Shown here in pieces: positions 1-6,236 of a stretch of DNA of 6,236 bases (its first letter is position 1; every line of letters begins with the position of its first letter). The DNA lies in NCBI GenBank assembly GCA_963642145.1, contig CAVIFU010000070.1:1-6236 (forward strand), in the 5' to 3' direction. This stretch comes from Stercoripulliclostridium_A sp963642145 (GTDB lineage: Bacteria; Bacillota; Clostridia; Christensenellales; DTU072). The notes beneath the pieces were generated by a model, which ran no database searches, had not been told where the DNA came from, and was given only the letters and a program-made list of their open reading frames with translations. A program made the position numbers and the translations under genes.

Positions 1-624
1 CTAATACGTGTACGAGATTTGTATGCGTACGACGTTGCCTTGATTTGTGTTGCAAGTGATCAGCATCCCTGTTATTTTGTCACCGACGGACGTTATTACC
101 ACGTACACGCCGGATATTTTTGCGGCTTGATCCTCCGTTATGCCCAAAAAGCTCGTTTCTTGGTCGGACGAAAGCTCGAAGCTAAACGTGTTTCCGCCGT
201 CCGTCGACTCATATATATAGTCGCCGGCAAAAAGCGATGAATCGATATTTATACCGCTGTGGATGTCTTCAAGAGCGTCGCTTGACGAAAGAGACGCGTC
301 GGTCGAGCTCGTCACGTAGAGTTCGGTGCCGTTCCCGGACGTTTCCCCTATGCCGTCGTCCTCCGCGTTGAGGGCGGTTACTTCGGTATGCACGCTTGCG
401 GCGGCGCTACCGAAGGTATAGGCGCTCGTCTCTCTGCTTATGAGGTCTCCCGCGGAAGTTTTGACTTCCGTTACCACTTCCGCGCGAGTGACTGCCGATA
501 TATTTTGGATTTTTCCGTTGACGTCCTTTACGGGGTCTACCGCTTCATCCTTACAAGCGCACAGAGTCAGCGCGCATATTGCTACTACAAGGGCGATTGC
601 TACGTAAAATAATTTCTTTTTCAT
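1..624 (-). CDS. Small lipoprotein of unrecognised family, downstream partner of the repeat protein
   Basis: A 207-residue protein beginning MKKKLFYVAIALVV and ending QISYTY, with its TAG stop at the first three bases of the window. It has a classical lipoprotein signal: three lysines, a hydrophobic stretch of about 16 residues, then the lipobox LCAC with the lipidated cysteine at residue 24 (codon 553-555). The mature part is predicted to sit outside the membrane. It starts KDEAVDPVKD, has a Ser/Thr/Asp-rich middle (about residues 75-125), and ends in beta-strand-like stretches (VYVVITSV, KITGMLITCN, VVRIQISYTY). I do not recognise the domain; a lipoprotein beta-sheet fold of the LolA/LppX kind is possible but unproven. 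An ATG at 672 would add 16 residues (MPYSSGSVPSNTERCE) in front of the signal and lacks support, so 624 is the start. The gene lies 10 bases after the upstream stop, implying co-transcription and a shared surface role. Confidence 0.88.
   Translation of the reverse strand: MKKKLFYVAIALVVAICALTLCACKDEAVDPVKDVNGKIQNISAVTRAEVVTEVKTSAGDLISRETSAYTFGSAAASVHTEVTALNAEDDGIGETSGNGTELYVTSSTDASLSSSDALEDIHSGINIDSSLFAGDYIYESTDGGNTFSFELSSDQETSFLGITEDQAAKISGVYVVITSVGDKITGMLITCNTNQGNVVRIQISYTY
553..624 (-). other. Lipoprotein signal peptide and lipobox
   Basis: Residues 1-24 of the lipoprotein: n-region KKK, hydrophobic core LFYVAIALVVAICALTL, lipobox L-C-A-C with Cys24 as the predicted diacylglyceryl-modified residue. 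Cys at -2 is less usual than Ala or Ser, but the pattern is otherwise regular. In a Gram-positive cell this would tether the protein to the outer face of the cytoplasmic membrane. Lys25-Asp26 follow directly. Confidence 0.85.
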
Positions 625-637
625 TTCACACCTCTCA
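625..637 (-). promoter_or_regulatory. Ribosome binding site overlapping the upstream stop codon
   Basis: On the minus strand the junction reads CAC TGA GAGGTG TGAA ATG. GAGGTG (629-634) matches the anti-Shine-Dalgarno sequence with four bases before the ATG. Counting the preceding GA, the match runs into the TGA of the repeat-protein gene. This fixes the lipoprotein start at 624 and suggests translational coupling: ribosomes ending on the long gene can reinitiate directly. Confidence 0.8.
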
Positions 638-3600
638 GTGTTTGACGGAACCGAACCAGAAGAGTACGGCAAGCGTCGTCATTGCGGACATAGCCGTTGC
701 CAAGCGACGTGTAGACATGTCGTGGGCTATTGCTACGTCTTCGCGCATGCTTTGCATGAACGCCTTGTATGCGGCTTGGTAAGAGGCTATCGCCTTGCTG
801 TACTCGGCGTTTGCCTTGATTTGGAGCATATCGTCTGCAGTGAAGTCTTTGGCAATCGCACGAGCCGAGGTCAACGCCTTGTAGTTAGTCGAAGAGTTCG
901 CGCTTGCGGAGTAATCCTTCATGCAAGAAGCAAAGTCCTCCATCTTTTCCGCAACATCGGGTATTACTCTGAACGTTACCGTAATGCTGCCTGTGTAGTT
1001 ATCGTCAGCAACGGTAGCGGTGTAGGTATAGCTGCCTAGTTCATACATGTCGGACGAGGAATCCCATTCGTCATCGCCGAGCTTGGTCGTTTCGTTAAGG
1101 CGTACTTCCGCGTACTTATTGACGTCGTCTTTGAAGTTCGCGTACACGCTTGCGCCCTCCCTTTGAGGAACCCAGTTGTTGCCGTCGGCGGAAACGCCTT
1201 CTATTACGAGTTCTGCGGAGATATCCTTCTTGTTTACGATTATCGTGTATTTGACAACCGCGTCTTTTGCAAACTCATACTCGGATGTATGCACTATCGA
1301 TATGACCATCGTGTAGGAGCCTGCCTCGGTGATGGCTTTGATTTCTTTGCCGTCCTTGTAGTAGGTTGCGCTAAATGCGGATTCGGTCGCGCTATTCAGT
1401 TTACCGTCGATGTTGCTCTTCCAATCGAACGCTTTGATCGCCTTTCCGTCGTTGTAGTCGTACTCGGTGACAATGTCTTTAACGGTTACTTTGGGTTTGG
1501 ATACGGTAAGTACGCCGTTCGTTACGGTATATTCGTAGTTGTCGTTTCCAAACGTTGCGCTTATCGTGTGCTCACCGCCTTTGACGTAATTGATGTAGTT
1601 GTCTTTGTTGTCTTTATTGACCTCGGTCTCGCCGATCGTTATCGAATACGTTACGTCCAAATCGTCTTCGCCGACAACATCACCCGGGATTGTACTGTAT
1701 GTAAGCATCGCGTAGACTTCTTCATACGACTTTGCGGAGTCGGTAGCGACGTCGTTTACCTTGACGGATATCGGACGTTTGTTAATGGTGTATGTCGATT
1801 TGTCCGCGCCGGTATACGTGATGGTCAAGTCGTAGTTTGCGTTATTCTTACTCGTTGCGGTGATGTCATACTTGCCGACAACGGTGCCGGGAACCCTTGC
1901 CAAGGTCAGGAGCGAATTAACGTCTTCACCGGGCGCCATGTCGCCTGCTTTGATCGATACGGTCAATGCGGCATCGCCTTCGCCGTAAACGCTTGTCGCG
2001 TCATCCACGAGGACGGTTACTTTTCTTTGCGTTACGGTGTACTTTGCGGATGTGAACGTTACTTTGTAGTCTTTCGTTGTCGCGGTGCCTTCGATTTCGT
2101 AAGTGCCGACGTCTTTAATCGTCTTGCCGTCCTTGACNNNNNNNNNNNNNNNNNNNNNNNNNNNNNNNNNNNNNNNNNNNNNNNNNNNNNNNNNNNNNNN
2201 NNNNNNNNNNNNNNNNNNNNNNNNNNNNNNNNNNNNNNNNNNNNNNNNNNNNNNNNNNNNNNNNNNNNNNNNNNNNNNNNNNNNNNNNNNNNNNNNNNNN
2301 NNNNNNNNNNNNNNNNNNNNNNNNNNNNNNNNNNNNNNNNNNNNNNNNNNNNNNNNNNNNNNNNNNNNNNNNNNNNNNNNNNNNNNNNNNNNNNNNNNNN
2401 NNNNNNNNNNNNNNNNNNNNNNNNNNNNNNNNNNNNNNNNNNNNNNNNNNNNNNNNNNNNNNNNNNNNNNNNNNNNNNNNNNNNNNNNNNNNNNNNNNNN
2501 NNNNNNNNNNNNNNNNNNNNNNNNNNNNNNNNNNNNNNNNNNNNNNNNNNNNNNNNNNNNNNNNNNNNNNNNNNNNNNNNNNNNNNNNNNNNNNNNNNNN
2601 NNNNNNNNNNNNNNNNNNNNNNNNNNNNNNNNNNNNNNNNNNNNNNNNNNNNCCCCCGCTATGACGTTACCCGTGGTTACGGTGTATCCGTCTTGCGCAA
2701 CGGTAATATCTTCGCCGTAAACGCTCGATTTATTTGCAATCGTCACGGTTACTTCTCTTTGCGTTACGGTGTAGGCCGTCGTATACGATACGTTATCGGC
2801 GGTGGTAAGTTTGATTTCATACGTGCCGGCGTTGAGAATTGTTTCTCCCGCGCCGCTGACGGAAACGGTGAAGTCGGTGACTTCCGCTTGGGTCTCCGTT
2901 ATCTTGACGGTGGGCTTAGGCTCATACGTTTTGCCGTCATACACTTTGGAGGTTGCGCCGAAGTCAACCGTGTAATACTTATTGGCTTCTACCACAACGA
3001 GTTCTACGTCGTTTTGCGACGCTATCTCGTAGTTAGTATTGTTGTTGACCGCCTTAATCGCGTATGTCCCTATTGTAAGCGTTTGTCCGTCCGAAGCGGT
3101 GATTTTGCCGTTTGCAACGGTTGCCACTTTGGTTTCGCCCGAGTAGAGCTCGTATGTCAAGGAATTGACGTAGTCGGAGTCGGGCGTGCCCTCGGCGGAC
3201 GCAACGATAGCGAGATTCATATTGCCCTGCATCAAGTTGGAGGGCTTAGCGATTACTATATTTGCCTTGAAAGCGGTAATTTCATACGCTTCCGCTTCGC
3301 CCGAGAAGGTTACGTCGTAGTTACTATCGGAGTAAGAGGCTTTTACGTCATACTTACCGACATTCCTTACTTCGGTTGCAGTAAAGGCAAGTTTGATATT
3401 GAGGACGCTTATTGCTTCGTCATACGCCGTTTCGGAACCTTCCGCAAGTGACGGCGCAAGCTTGGAGATGTCTGCGGTTTCGCCGTAAACGCTTGAGCCG
3501 CTACCGACATTGACGGTTATCGCCTTGGGTGTTATGCTCAGAGCCTCTTGCTCGCCCTTGAACGTTACTTTGTAGTTGTTGTTTTGAACGGAGCCCTTTA

Positions 3601-6236
3601 CGTCGTACTTGCCGACGGCTTTGGGAGTCGATTCAAATGCAAGCTTTGCAATATCGCCGAGCTCATCGCCGGTTTCGATCGTCGTTTCGTTACCGAGAGT
3701 CAAGACTAAGTCGGACGCGTTGACCGTTGTGCCGTAAGTGACGGATTTAGGCGCGATGTTTACCACAATTTCGCGTTCGGTTATCGTGTAGGCGCCGGTG
3801 GCGTTCAAGAACTCGACCGTGTAGTTTTTGTTGTCGAACGAGCACTCGACGTCATATTTGCCTACAGTCTTGACGTCGGCTTTCGCCTTGGCAAGGACAA
3901 CCTTCAAGTCATCGCCCGACACCACGTTAGCCGCGGTGTACTCGATTGCCTTAATCTCATCGCTGTAGACGGATTGTTGCGCGGCAATCGTTACGGTTGC
4001 TTTGCGCTGCGTGACGGCGTACACAGACTTGCCGTCGCCGGTGTAGTTAATCGTGAGTGCGTAGTTAGCGTTATTGTTGCTTGTCGCGGTGATGTCGTAA
4101 TTGCCGACGTCCGTGCCTGCTACCCTCTTGATAGTAAGGAGTGAGAACGCGTCTTCTGTGCCTGCCATGCTTCCGCTCGTGACGCTAATCGCAAACGCCG
4201 AATCTTTTTCGCCGTATACGCATGTAACGTCCTTCACAAGTATCGTAACGGGTCTTGCCGTTATCGTATACGTGGCGTTTTCAATGGTGATCTCGTAGTT
4301 ATCGTTGCTCTTGCTGTTTTCGGGCGCTACGCCGGAAATTACGTAGCTACCTACGGCGTCGCCGTTCTCCCTCGAAAGGCTGATATCGAGCTCATCGTTA
4401 CCCACGAGTGTGGGAATTACGCAAGTCAATTCCGCGCTGTCGCCGTATGTTACCGACTTATCGTCGATTGTGACGGTAACGGCACGCCTATTGATCGTAT
4501 AGGTACCCTTGCCGGCAAACGTTACGTTGTAGAAGTTATTGCTTGTGCCGCCCGAGCATACGATGTCGTAGCTTCCGGCTGTGGTGCCTTCCGTTTTGGA
4601 TATGGTAACGCCGAGAGAATCTTCTGTATCGCCGTTTACAAGTCCATCTGCTTTCCAAGTAAGCTCCACGAGGGCTTCGCCGTATATAGTTTCTTTGTTG
4701 TCAACGGTGACGGTTACGCTCTTCCTCGTTGCGTTGCAGGATACGGATACGCTGTACTTCGCTTCGCCGTACTCACCGCCGTATGTAGCGGTTGCCACAA
4801 CGGTGGAGTTTTCCCACTTCCAGCTACCGAGAGTTGCCGAAGCCGTGGACGTAGTACCGTTTACATATGTTGCGGTCACGCTTACTTCTTTGTCGCCGTA
4901 AGTGATCGAAGCGCTTCCGACAGCGATTTCCTTGACGATTTGAGACGCAAACGCGTCCTTGCCGTTTAGGTAATCCTTGATGAATGCGATGTCGTAATCG
5001 GCGCCCTTTCCCGTGAGAGCGTTGTAAGTTGCATACAGCGTATTTGCCGTGCCGACTATATCGGTAGCACTCGGGAGTGCGTTGACGTCGGAAACAAATT
5101 GCGCGACGTCTTTGCCTACAACCTTGAGGTCTGCGCTGAGCGCCTTTGTAAGCGTGGCATCGGTGAGACTGACGTTCTTGGTGACATACGTGCCGGTCAG
5201 AGCGACATCCGAGATACTCAACGCCACGTCTGCCGTATCGGTCGTGCCGTAGAACGCAACTACCGCGTTGAGCGCGAAATCCTTAGATATACTGCCTGCC
5301 GTGTCGTATTCGCGGAGGTATACGTTGTTGTCTTTGAGAGTAACTCCGCTTGCCACTCTGTTAAGCGTTTGCGCGGCAACGCCGACGGTAACCGTATGCT
5401 TTTGCGTAGCGGTATACACGTTTGTCGTGTAGTAGCTTATCGGATCCGTAGCGCTTCCGAGATATACGGTGAGGTTAAATTTGCCGTTCTCATCCGTTTG
5501 GCAGTTAGTGTCGTTCACGGTGACGTTAACGCCCTGTTGCACCGAACCGATGTAGAAATCAAGGGTAACGACAAACTTTTCTTTTGTTTGATCCCACACG
5601 AGGAATCTACCTTTGTAGGTTTGGTCGATTGTGGCGGTTAGAGCGTCACCGGATAAGCGGGAAGCCGAGGTTACGGTGAATTTTTCTACCGTGAAGGAGT
5701 CAGCCGAGAACGCCTTGTAGGTGGTGCCTACGGAAAGCTCTATCGCGCCGTACACGCCGTATACTCTGCCGTTCATGTCAAATACGGTTTCGTCTGCAAC
5801 GTAACCCGTGGTGCAGCCGTCGGTAATAGTTTGAGTGTCTACTTTTGCGTTTTGCCCAACCACTATCGTGCCGGTTGCGCCGTTTGTCTGCGCGATACCC
5901 GCGAACGTGCCTTCGATATTCAAGGTGCCGTCCACGATGAGCATACCGCTCCTATCGAAGCCGTAAGCTTTGAGTACGCTTGCTTGCGGATATTGCTTTC
6001 CGCTCTTGTCTGCCTGAATAAGTCCGTCGTAGACGTAGAGCGCGCCGGTAGAAGTAATATTGACGGTACCGCCATCTTCTATCGTAACGACCGCGCCGGG
6101 CATAATCTTGTATTTTTGAGCAATCGCGACGGTTGCTCCGCTCTTGATGTTAAAGTTGTAAGTGTACGGTATGGCAAGAATCATTTTTTTGCTGCCGTAG
6201 CCTTGGAGGGAGAACTCGCCTGCGGTGATGTTGCCG
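635..6236 (-). CDS. Giant surface protein with tandem MBG/YDG-type repeats (5' end outside window, internal N gap)
   Basis: Probably a secreted, cell-surface stalk or adhesin; its ligand is unknown. The frame is open from the right edge to a TGA at 635-637. The Met at 6184 is not a convincing start: no Shine-Dalgarno sequence precedes it, no signal peptide follows it, and 17 in-frame residues (GNITAGEFSLQGYGSKK) continue upstream. The true start and signal peptide are therefore missing. Counting from that Met, the order is: beta-helix-like region 1-140, carboxypeptidase-regulatory-like module about 205-272, unassigned beta region to about 356, helical segment 357-417, divergent YG module 418-486, MBG/YDG/Ig-like array 487-1742, helical segment 1743-1825, hydrophobic C-terminus 1828-1845. 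Residues 1178-1349 fall in Ns, but both flanks are in the same frame. There is no LPXTG motif, SLH domain, or enzyme signature. The MBG assignment is firm from repeated R-x-V-T-V, S-V-Y-G-E, G-x-Y-D-I, N-Y-x-V-T-F and Y-T-I-T motifs. The adhesin role is inference. Confidence 0.9.
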   Translation of the reverse strand, partial: GNITAGEFSLQGYGSKKMILAIPYTYNFNIKSGATVAIAQKYKIMPGAVVTIEDGGTVNITSTGALYVYDGLIQADKSGKQYPQASVLKAYGFDRSGMLIVDGTLNIEGTFAGIAQTNGATGTIVVGQNAKVDTQTITDGCTTGYVADETVFDMNGRVYGVYGAIELSVGTTYKAFSADSFTVEKFTVTSASRLSGDALTATIDQTYKGRFLVWDQTKEKFVVTLDFYIGSVQQGVNVTVNDTNCQTDENGKFNLTVYLGSATDPISYYTTNVYTATQKHTVTVGVAAQTLNRVASGVTLKDNNVYLREYDTAGSISKDFALNAVVAFYGTTDTADVALSISDVALTGTYVTKNVSLTDATLTKALSADLKVVGKDVAQFVSDVNALPSATDIVGTANTLYATYNALTGKGADYDIAFIKDYLNGKDAFASQIVKEIAVGSASITYGDKEVSVTATYVNGTTSTASATLGSWKWENSTVVATATYGGEYGEAKYSVSVSCNATRKSVTVTVDNKETIYGEALVELTWKADGLVNGDTEDSLGVTISKTEGTTAGSYDIVCSGGTSNNFYNVTFAGKGTYTINRRAVTVTIDDKSVTYGDSAELTCVIPTLVGNDELDISLSRENGDAVGSYVISGVAPENSKSNDNYEITIENATYTITARPVTILVKDVTCVYGEKDSAFAISVTSGSMAGTEDAFSLLTIKRVAGTDVGNYDITATSNNNANYALTINYTGDGKSVYAVTQRKATVTIAAQQSVYSDEIKAIEYTAANVVSGDDLKVVLAKAKADVKTVGKYDVECSFDNKNYTVEFLNATGAYTITEREIVVNIAPKSVTYGTTVNASDLVLTLGNETTIETGDELGDIAKLAFESTPKAVGKYDVKGSVQNNNYKVTFKGEQEALSITPKAITVNVGSGSSVYGETADISKLAPSLAEGSETAYDEAISVLNIKLAFTATEVRNVGKYDVKASYSDSNYDVTFSGEAEAYEITAFKANIVIAKPSNLMQGNMNLAIVASAEGTPDSDYVNSLTYELYSGETKVATVANGKITASDGQTLTIGTYAIKAVNNNTNYEIASQNDVELVVVEANKYYTVDFGATSKVYDGKTYEPKPTVKITETQAEVTDFTVSVSGAGETILNAGTYEIKLTTADNVSYTTAYTVTQREVTVTIANKSSVYGEDITVAQDGYTVTTGNVIAGXXXXXXXXXXXXXXXXXXXXXXXXXXXXXXXXXXXXXXXXXXXXXXXXXXXXXXXXXXXXXXXXXXXXXXXXXXXXXXXXXXXXXXXXXXXXXXXXXXXXXXXXXXXXXXXXXXXXXXXXXXXXXXXXXXXXXXXXXXXXXXXXXXXXXXXXXXXXXXXXXXXXXXXXXXXXVKDGKTIKDVGTYEIEGTATTKDYKVTFTSAKYTVTQRKVTVLVDDATSVYGEGDAALTVSIKAGDMAPGEDVNSLLTLARVPGTVVGKYDITATSKNNANYDLTITYTGADKSTYTINKRPISVKVNDVATDSAKSYEEVYAMLTYSTIPGDVVGEDDLDVTYSITIGETEVNKDNKDNYINYVKGGEHTISATFGNDNYEYTVTNGVLTVSKPKVTVKDIVTEYDYNDGKAIKAFDWKSNIDGKLNSATESAFSATYYKDGKEIKAITEAGSYTMVISIVHTSEYEFAKDAVVKYTIIVNKKDISAELVIEGVSADGNNWVPQREGASVYANFKDDVNKYAEVRLNETTKLGDDEWDSSSDMYELGSYTYTATVADDNYTGSITVTFRVIPDVAEKMEDFASCMKDYSASANSSTNYKALTSARAIAKDFTADDMLQIKANAEYSKAIASYQAAYKAFMQSMREDVAIAHDMSTRRLATAMSAMTTLAVLFWFGSVKH
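650..703 (-). other. Hydrophobic C-terminal segment, possible membrane anchor
   Basis: Residues 1828-1845 (LATAMSAMTTLAVLFWFG) form one hydrophobic stretch of about 18 residues, preceded by Arg1826-Arg1827 and followed only by SVKH. It is short and contains several Thr/Ser/Met residues, but its far end is strongly hydrophobic. No LPXTG or similar sorting motif precedes it. It could be a single membrane span holding the protein to the cell. Confidence 0.5.
710..958 (-). other. C-terminal helical segment of the repeat protein
   Basis: Residues 1743-1825 (from DVAEKMEDFASCMKDY to AIAHDMST) are Ala-, Lys-, Asp- and Met-rich, with almost no beta pattern. Stretches such as YKALTSARAIAKDF and YSKAIASYQAAYKAFMQSM have the spacing of amphipathic helices and could form a helical hairpin between the rod and the membrane. 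It resembles the FIVAR-like helical spacers of Gram-positive surface proteins only loosely. Its only cysteine is at residue 1754. Confidence 0.5.
2013..2041 (-). repeat. Direct repeat copy A beside the gap
   Basis: This 29-base stretch matches 2745-2773 at 28 of 29 positions, and 2024-2041 matches 2756-2773 exactly over 18 bases. It encodes the linker between consecutive MBG modules (Y-T-V-T-Q-R-K-V-T-V). The two copies lie 732 bases apart, on opposite sides of the N run. Confidence 0.85.
2138..2652. other. Assembly gap (515 Ns)
   Basis: An unresolved run of Ns inside the repeat array. The minus-strand frame is the same on both sides: the codon for Gly1177 ends at 2654 and Val1350 begins at 2137, so the stated length is compatible with one intact gene. 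It should hold the end of R9, all of R10 and the start of R11. Its true sequence and length are unknown. Confidence 0.95.
2745..2773 (-). repeat. Direct repeat copy B beside the gap
   Basis: Partner of 2013-2041 with one mismatch in 29 bases; encodes the R8/R9 linker (Y-T-V-T-Q-R-E-V-T-V). The same linker at about 3997-4019 is clearly more diverged at DNA level, so this similarity is more than shared protein constraint alone. Confidence 0.85.
4727..4933 (-). other. Divergent YG-type module preceding the array
   Basis: Residues 418-486 begin EIAVGSASITYGDKEVSVTA and contain GSWKWENSTVVATATYG. The I-T-Y-G opening, the W-x-W in the middle and the closing strand Y-S-V-S-V match the modules that often precede MBG repeats, in which a YG motif is followed by a G-x-W/F-x-W strand. 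It lacks the R-x-V-T-V opening and N-Y-x-V-T-F end of true MBG repeats, so it is listed apart. Confidence 0.5.
4934..5116 (-). other. Helical segment before the repeat array
   Basis: Residues 357-417 (from GKDVAQFVSDVNALPSATDI through to DAFASQIV) lack the Val/Thr alternation of the rest and look alpha-helical. The layout, a first helix ending N-A-L-P followed by two helices with small residues and Y-N-A-L-T-G, resembles the short helical inserts found in FIVAR-like and related modules of Gram-positive surface proteins. The family assignment is weak. A second helical segment lies after the array at residues 1743-1825. Confidence 0.45.
5369..5572 (-). other. Carboxypeptidase-regulatory-like beta module
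   Basis: Residues about 205-272 contain QQGVNVTVNDTNCQTDENGK followed by FNLTVYLG. The sequence V-x-V-x-D, then T-D-x-N-G-K-F-x-L-x-V, is the hallmark of small beta-sandwich modules of the carboxypeptidase-regulatory-like type, often used as spacers in surface proteins. The following stretch to about residue 356 is also beta-rich (ALNAVVAFYG, DVALSISDVALTG), but I cannot assign it to a family. Confidence 0.5.
5765..6236 (-). other. Beta-helix-like N-terminal region of the repeat protein (partial)
   Basis: Residues 1-140 plus the 17 residues before Met 1. Short strands alternate with Gly/Asn turns: SGATVAIAQ, PGAVVTIEDGGTVNIT, TGALYVYDGLI, SGMLIVDGTLNIEGTF, TGTIVVGQNAKV. This spacing of hydrophobic pairs and G-T-L/V-x-V steps is what parallel beta-helix surface regions look like. 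It runs out of the window, so the full size is unknown. In such proteins the tip region often carries the binding activity, but nothing here shows a ligand. Confidence 0.55.

Larger units (their letters stand above)
959..4726 (-). repeat. Tandem MBG/YDG/Ig-like module array
   Basis: Protein-level tandem repeats, each opening with R-x-V-T-V near a Y-G-E/D motif and closing with G-x-Y-D-I, N-Y-x-V-T-F, Y-T-I-T. Boundaries by DNA position: R1 4490-4726, R2 4256-4489, R3 4007-4255, R4 3776-4006, R5 3527-3775, R6 3272-3526, R7 2984-3271, R8 2759-2983, R9 2654-2758 (cut by the gap), R10 wholly in the gap, R11 tail 2027-2137, R12 1778-2026, R13 1496-1777, R14 1229-1495, R15 959-1228. R1-R6, R9 and R12 are standard MBG (77-85 residues when complete). 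R8 is YDG-type (KVYDGKTYEP) and R14 is probably YDG-like (EYDYNDGK). R7, R13 and R15 are longer and divergent Ig-like modules. The array should form an extended rod that lifts the N-terminal region away from the envelope. The R10 assignment is inferred from spacing. Confidence 0.85.

Noticed and set aside
1..20. Transcription terminator after the lipoprotein gene
   Set aside because: The window ends on the stop codon itself, so the downstream sequence is not available.
625..672. Upstream ATG at 672 as start of the lipoprotein
   Set aside because: It would put 16 polar residues before the signal peptide and overlap the end of the repeat protein gene. The ATG at 624 has a good Shine-Dalgarno sequence and gives a normal lipoprotein signal.
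2138..2652. Mobile element or second gene hidden in the N run
   Set aside because: The same frame and repeat type continue on both sides and the spacing fits three module periods, so missing MBG sequence is the simpler explanation, although the bases cannot be seen.
1163..3451. Long plus-strand open frame antisense to the repeat array, 762 codons including the Ns
   Set aside because: It passes through 515 unknown bases counted as open, its product is Cys/Arg/Tyr/Val-rich without domains, and it is what the repetitive, stop-poor codons of the minus-strand gene would create on the other strand.
959..4726. CRISPR or short DNA tandem repeat array
   Set aside because: The repetition follows protein module boundaries at about 80 codons with diverged sequence and a continuous frame; there is no constant short repeat with spacers.
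5099..5641. Plus-strand open frame of 180 codons
   Set aside because: Wholly antisense to a well-supported coding region; arginine- and cysteine-rich composition, no recognisable motif and no convincing ribosome binding site.
6182..6236. Met at 6184 as the true start of the repeat protein
   Set aside because: The frame stays open to the window edge with plausible beta-helix-like residues, no Shine-Dalgarno sequence precedes the ATG, and the following residues are not a signal peptide.

Overview
This window reads as part of a cell-surface operon from a Gram-positive, clostridia-like bacterium, probably an uncultured gut Bacillota known from a metagenome. The basis is the style of the two proteins: a lipoprotein signal ending LTLCAC, a very long secreted protein built from MBG/YDG-type beta repeats, moderate base composition, and a scaffold gap of Ns. 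No marker gene is present, so the taxonomic reading is an inference.

Both genes are on the minus strand, and almost every base is coding. Reading in the direction of transcription (from 6236 down to 1), the first gene is a giant repeat protein. Its reading frame is open to the right edge, so its start and secretion signal lie outside. It runs to a TGA at 635-637 and gives at least 1866 codons, of which 172 are hidden in the 515-base N run at 2138-2652. In order it carries a beta-helix-like region, a carboxypeptidase-regulatory-like beta module, an unassigned beta region, a helical segment, a divergent YG-type module, an array of about 14 MBG/YDG/Ig-like modules of roughly 75-96 residues, a second helical segment, and a short hydrophobic C-terminus. 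Residue numbers given for this protein count from the internal Met at 6184; 17 further in-frame residues lie upstream of it.

Ten bases after its stop codon, a 207-residue lipoprotein gene starts at 624. Its ribosome binding site overlaps the stop codon of the giant gene, and its own stop codon is the first three bases of the window. The simplest reading is a surface pair: a long stalk-like or adhesin-like protein and a lipid-anchored partner on the same outer leaflet of the membrane. The partnership is inferred from gene spacing only.

The points most worth a second look are: the near-identical DNA repeats on both sides of the assembly gap, whose spacing equals three repeat periods; an unusually similar pair of distant repeats; the lack of a sortase-type anchor; and the unrecognised lipoprotein domain. 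I saw no RNA gene, CRISPR array, insertion sequence, terminator or regulatory site other than the ribosome binding site.
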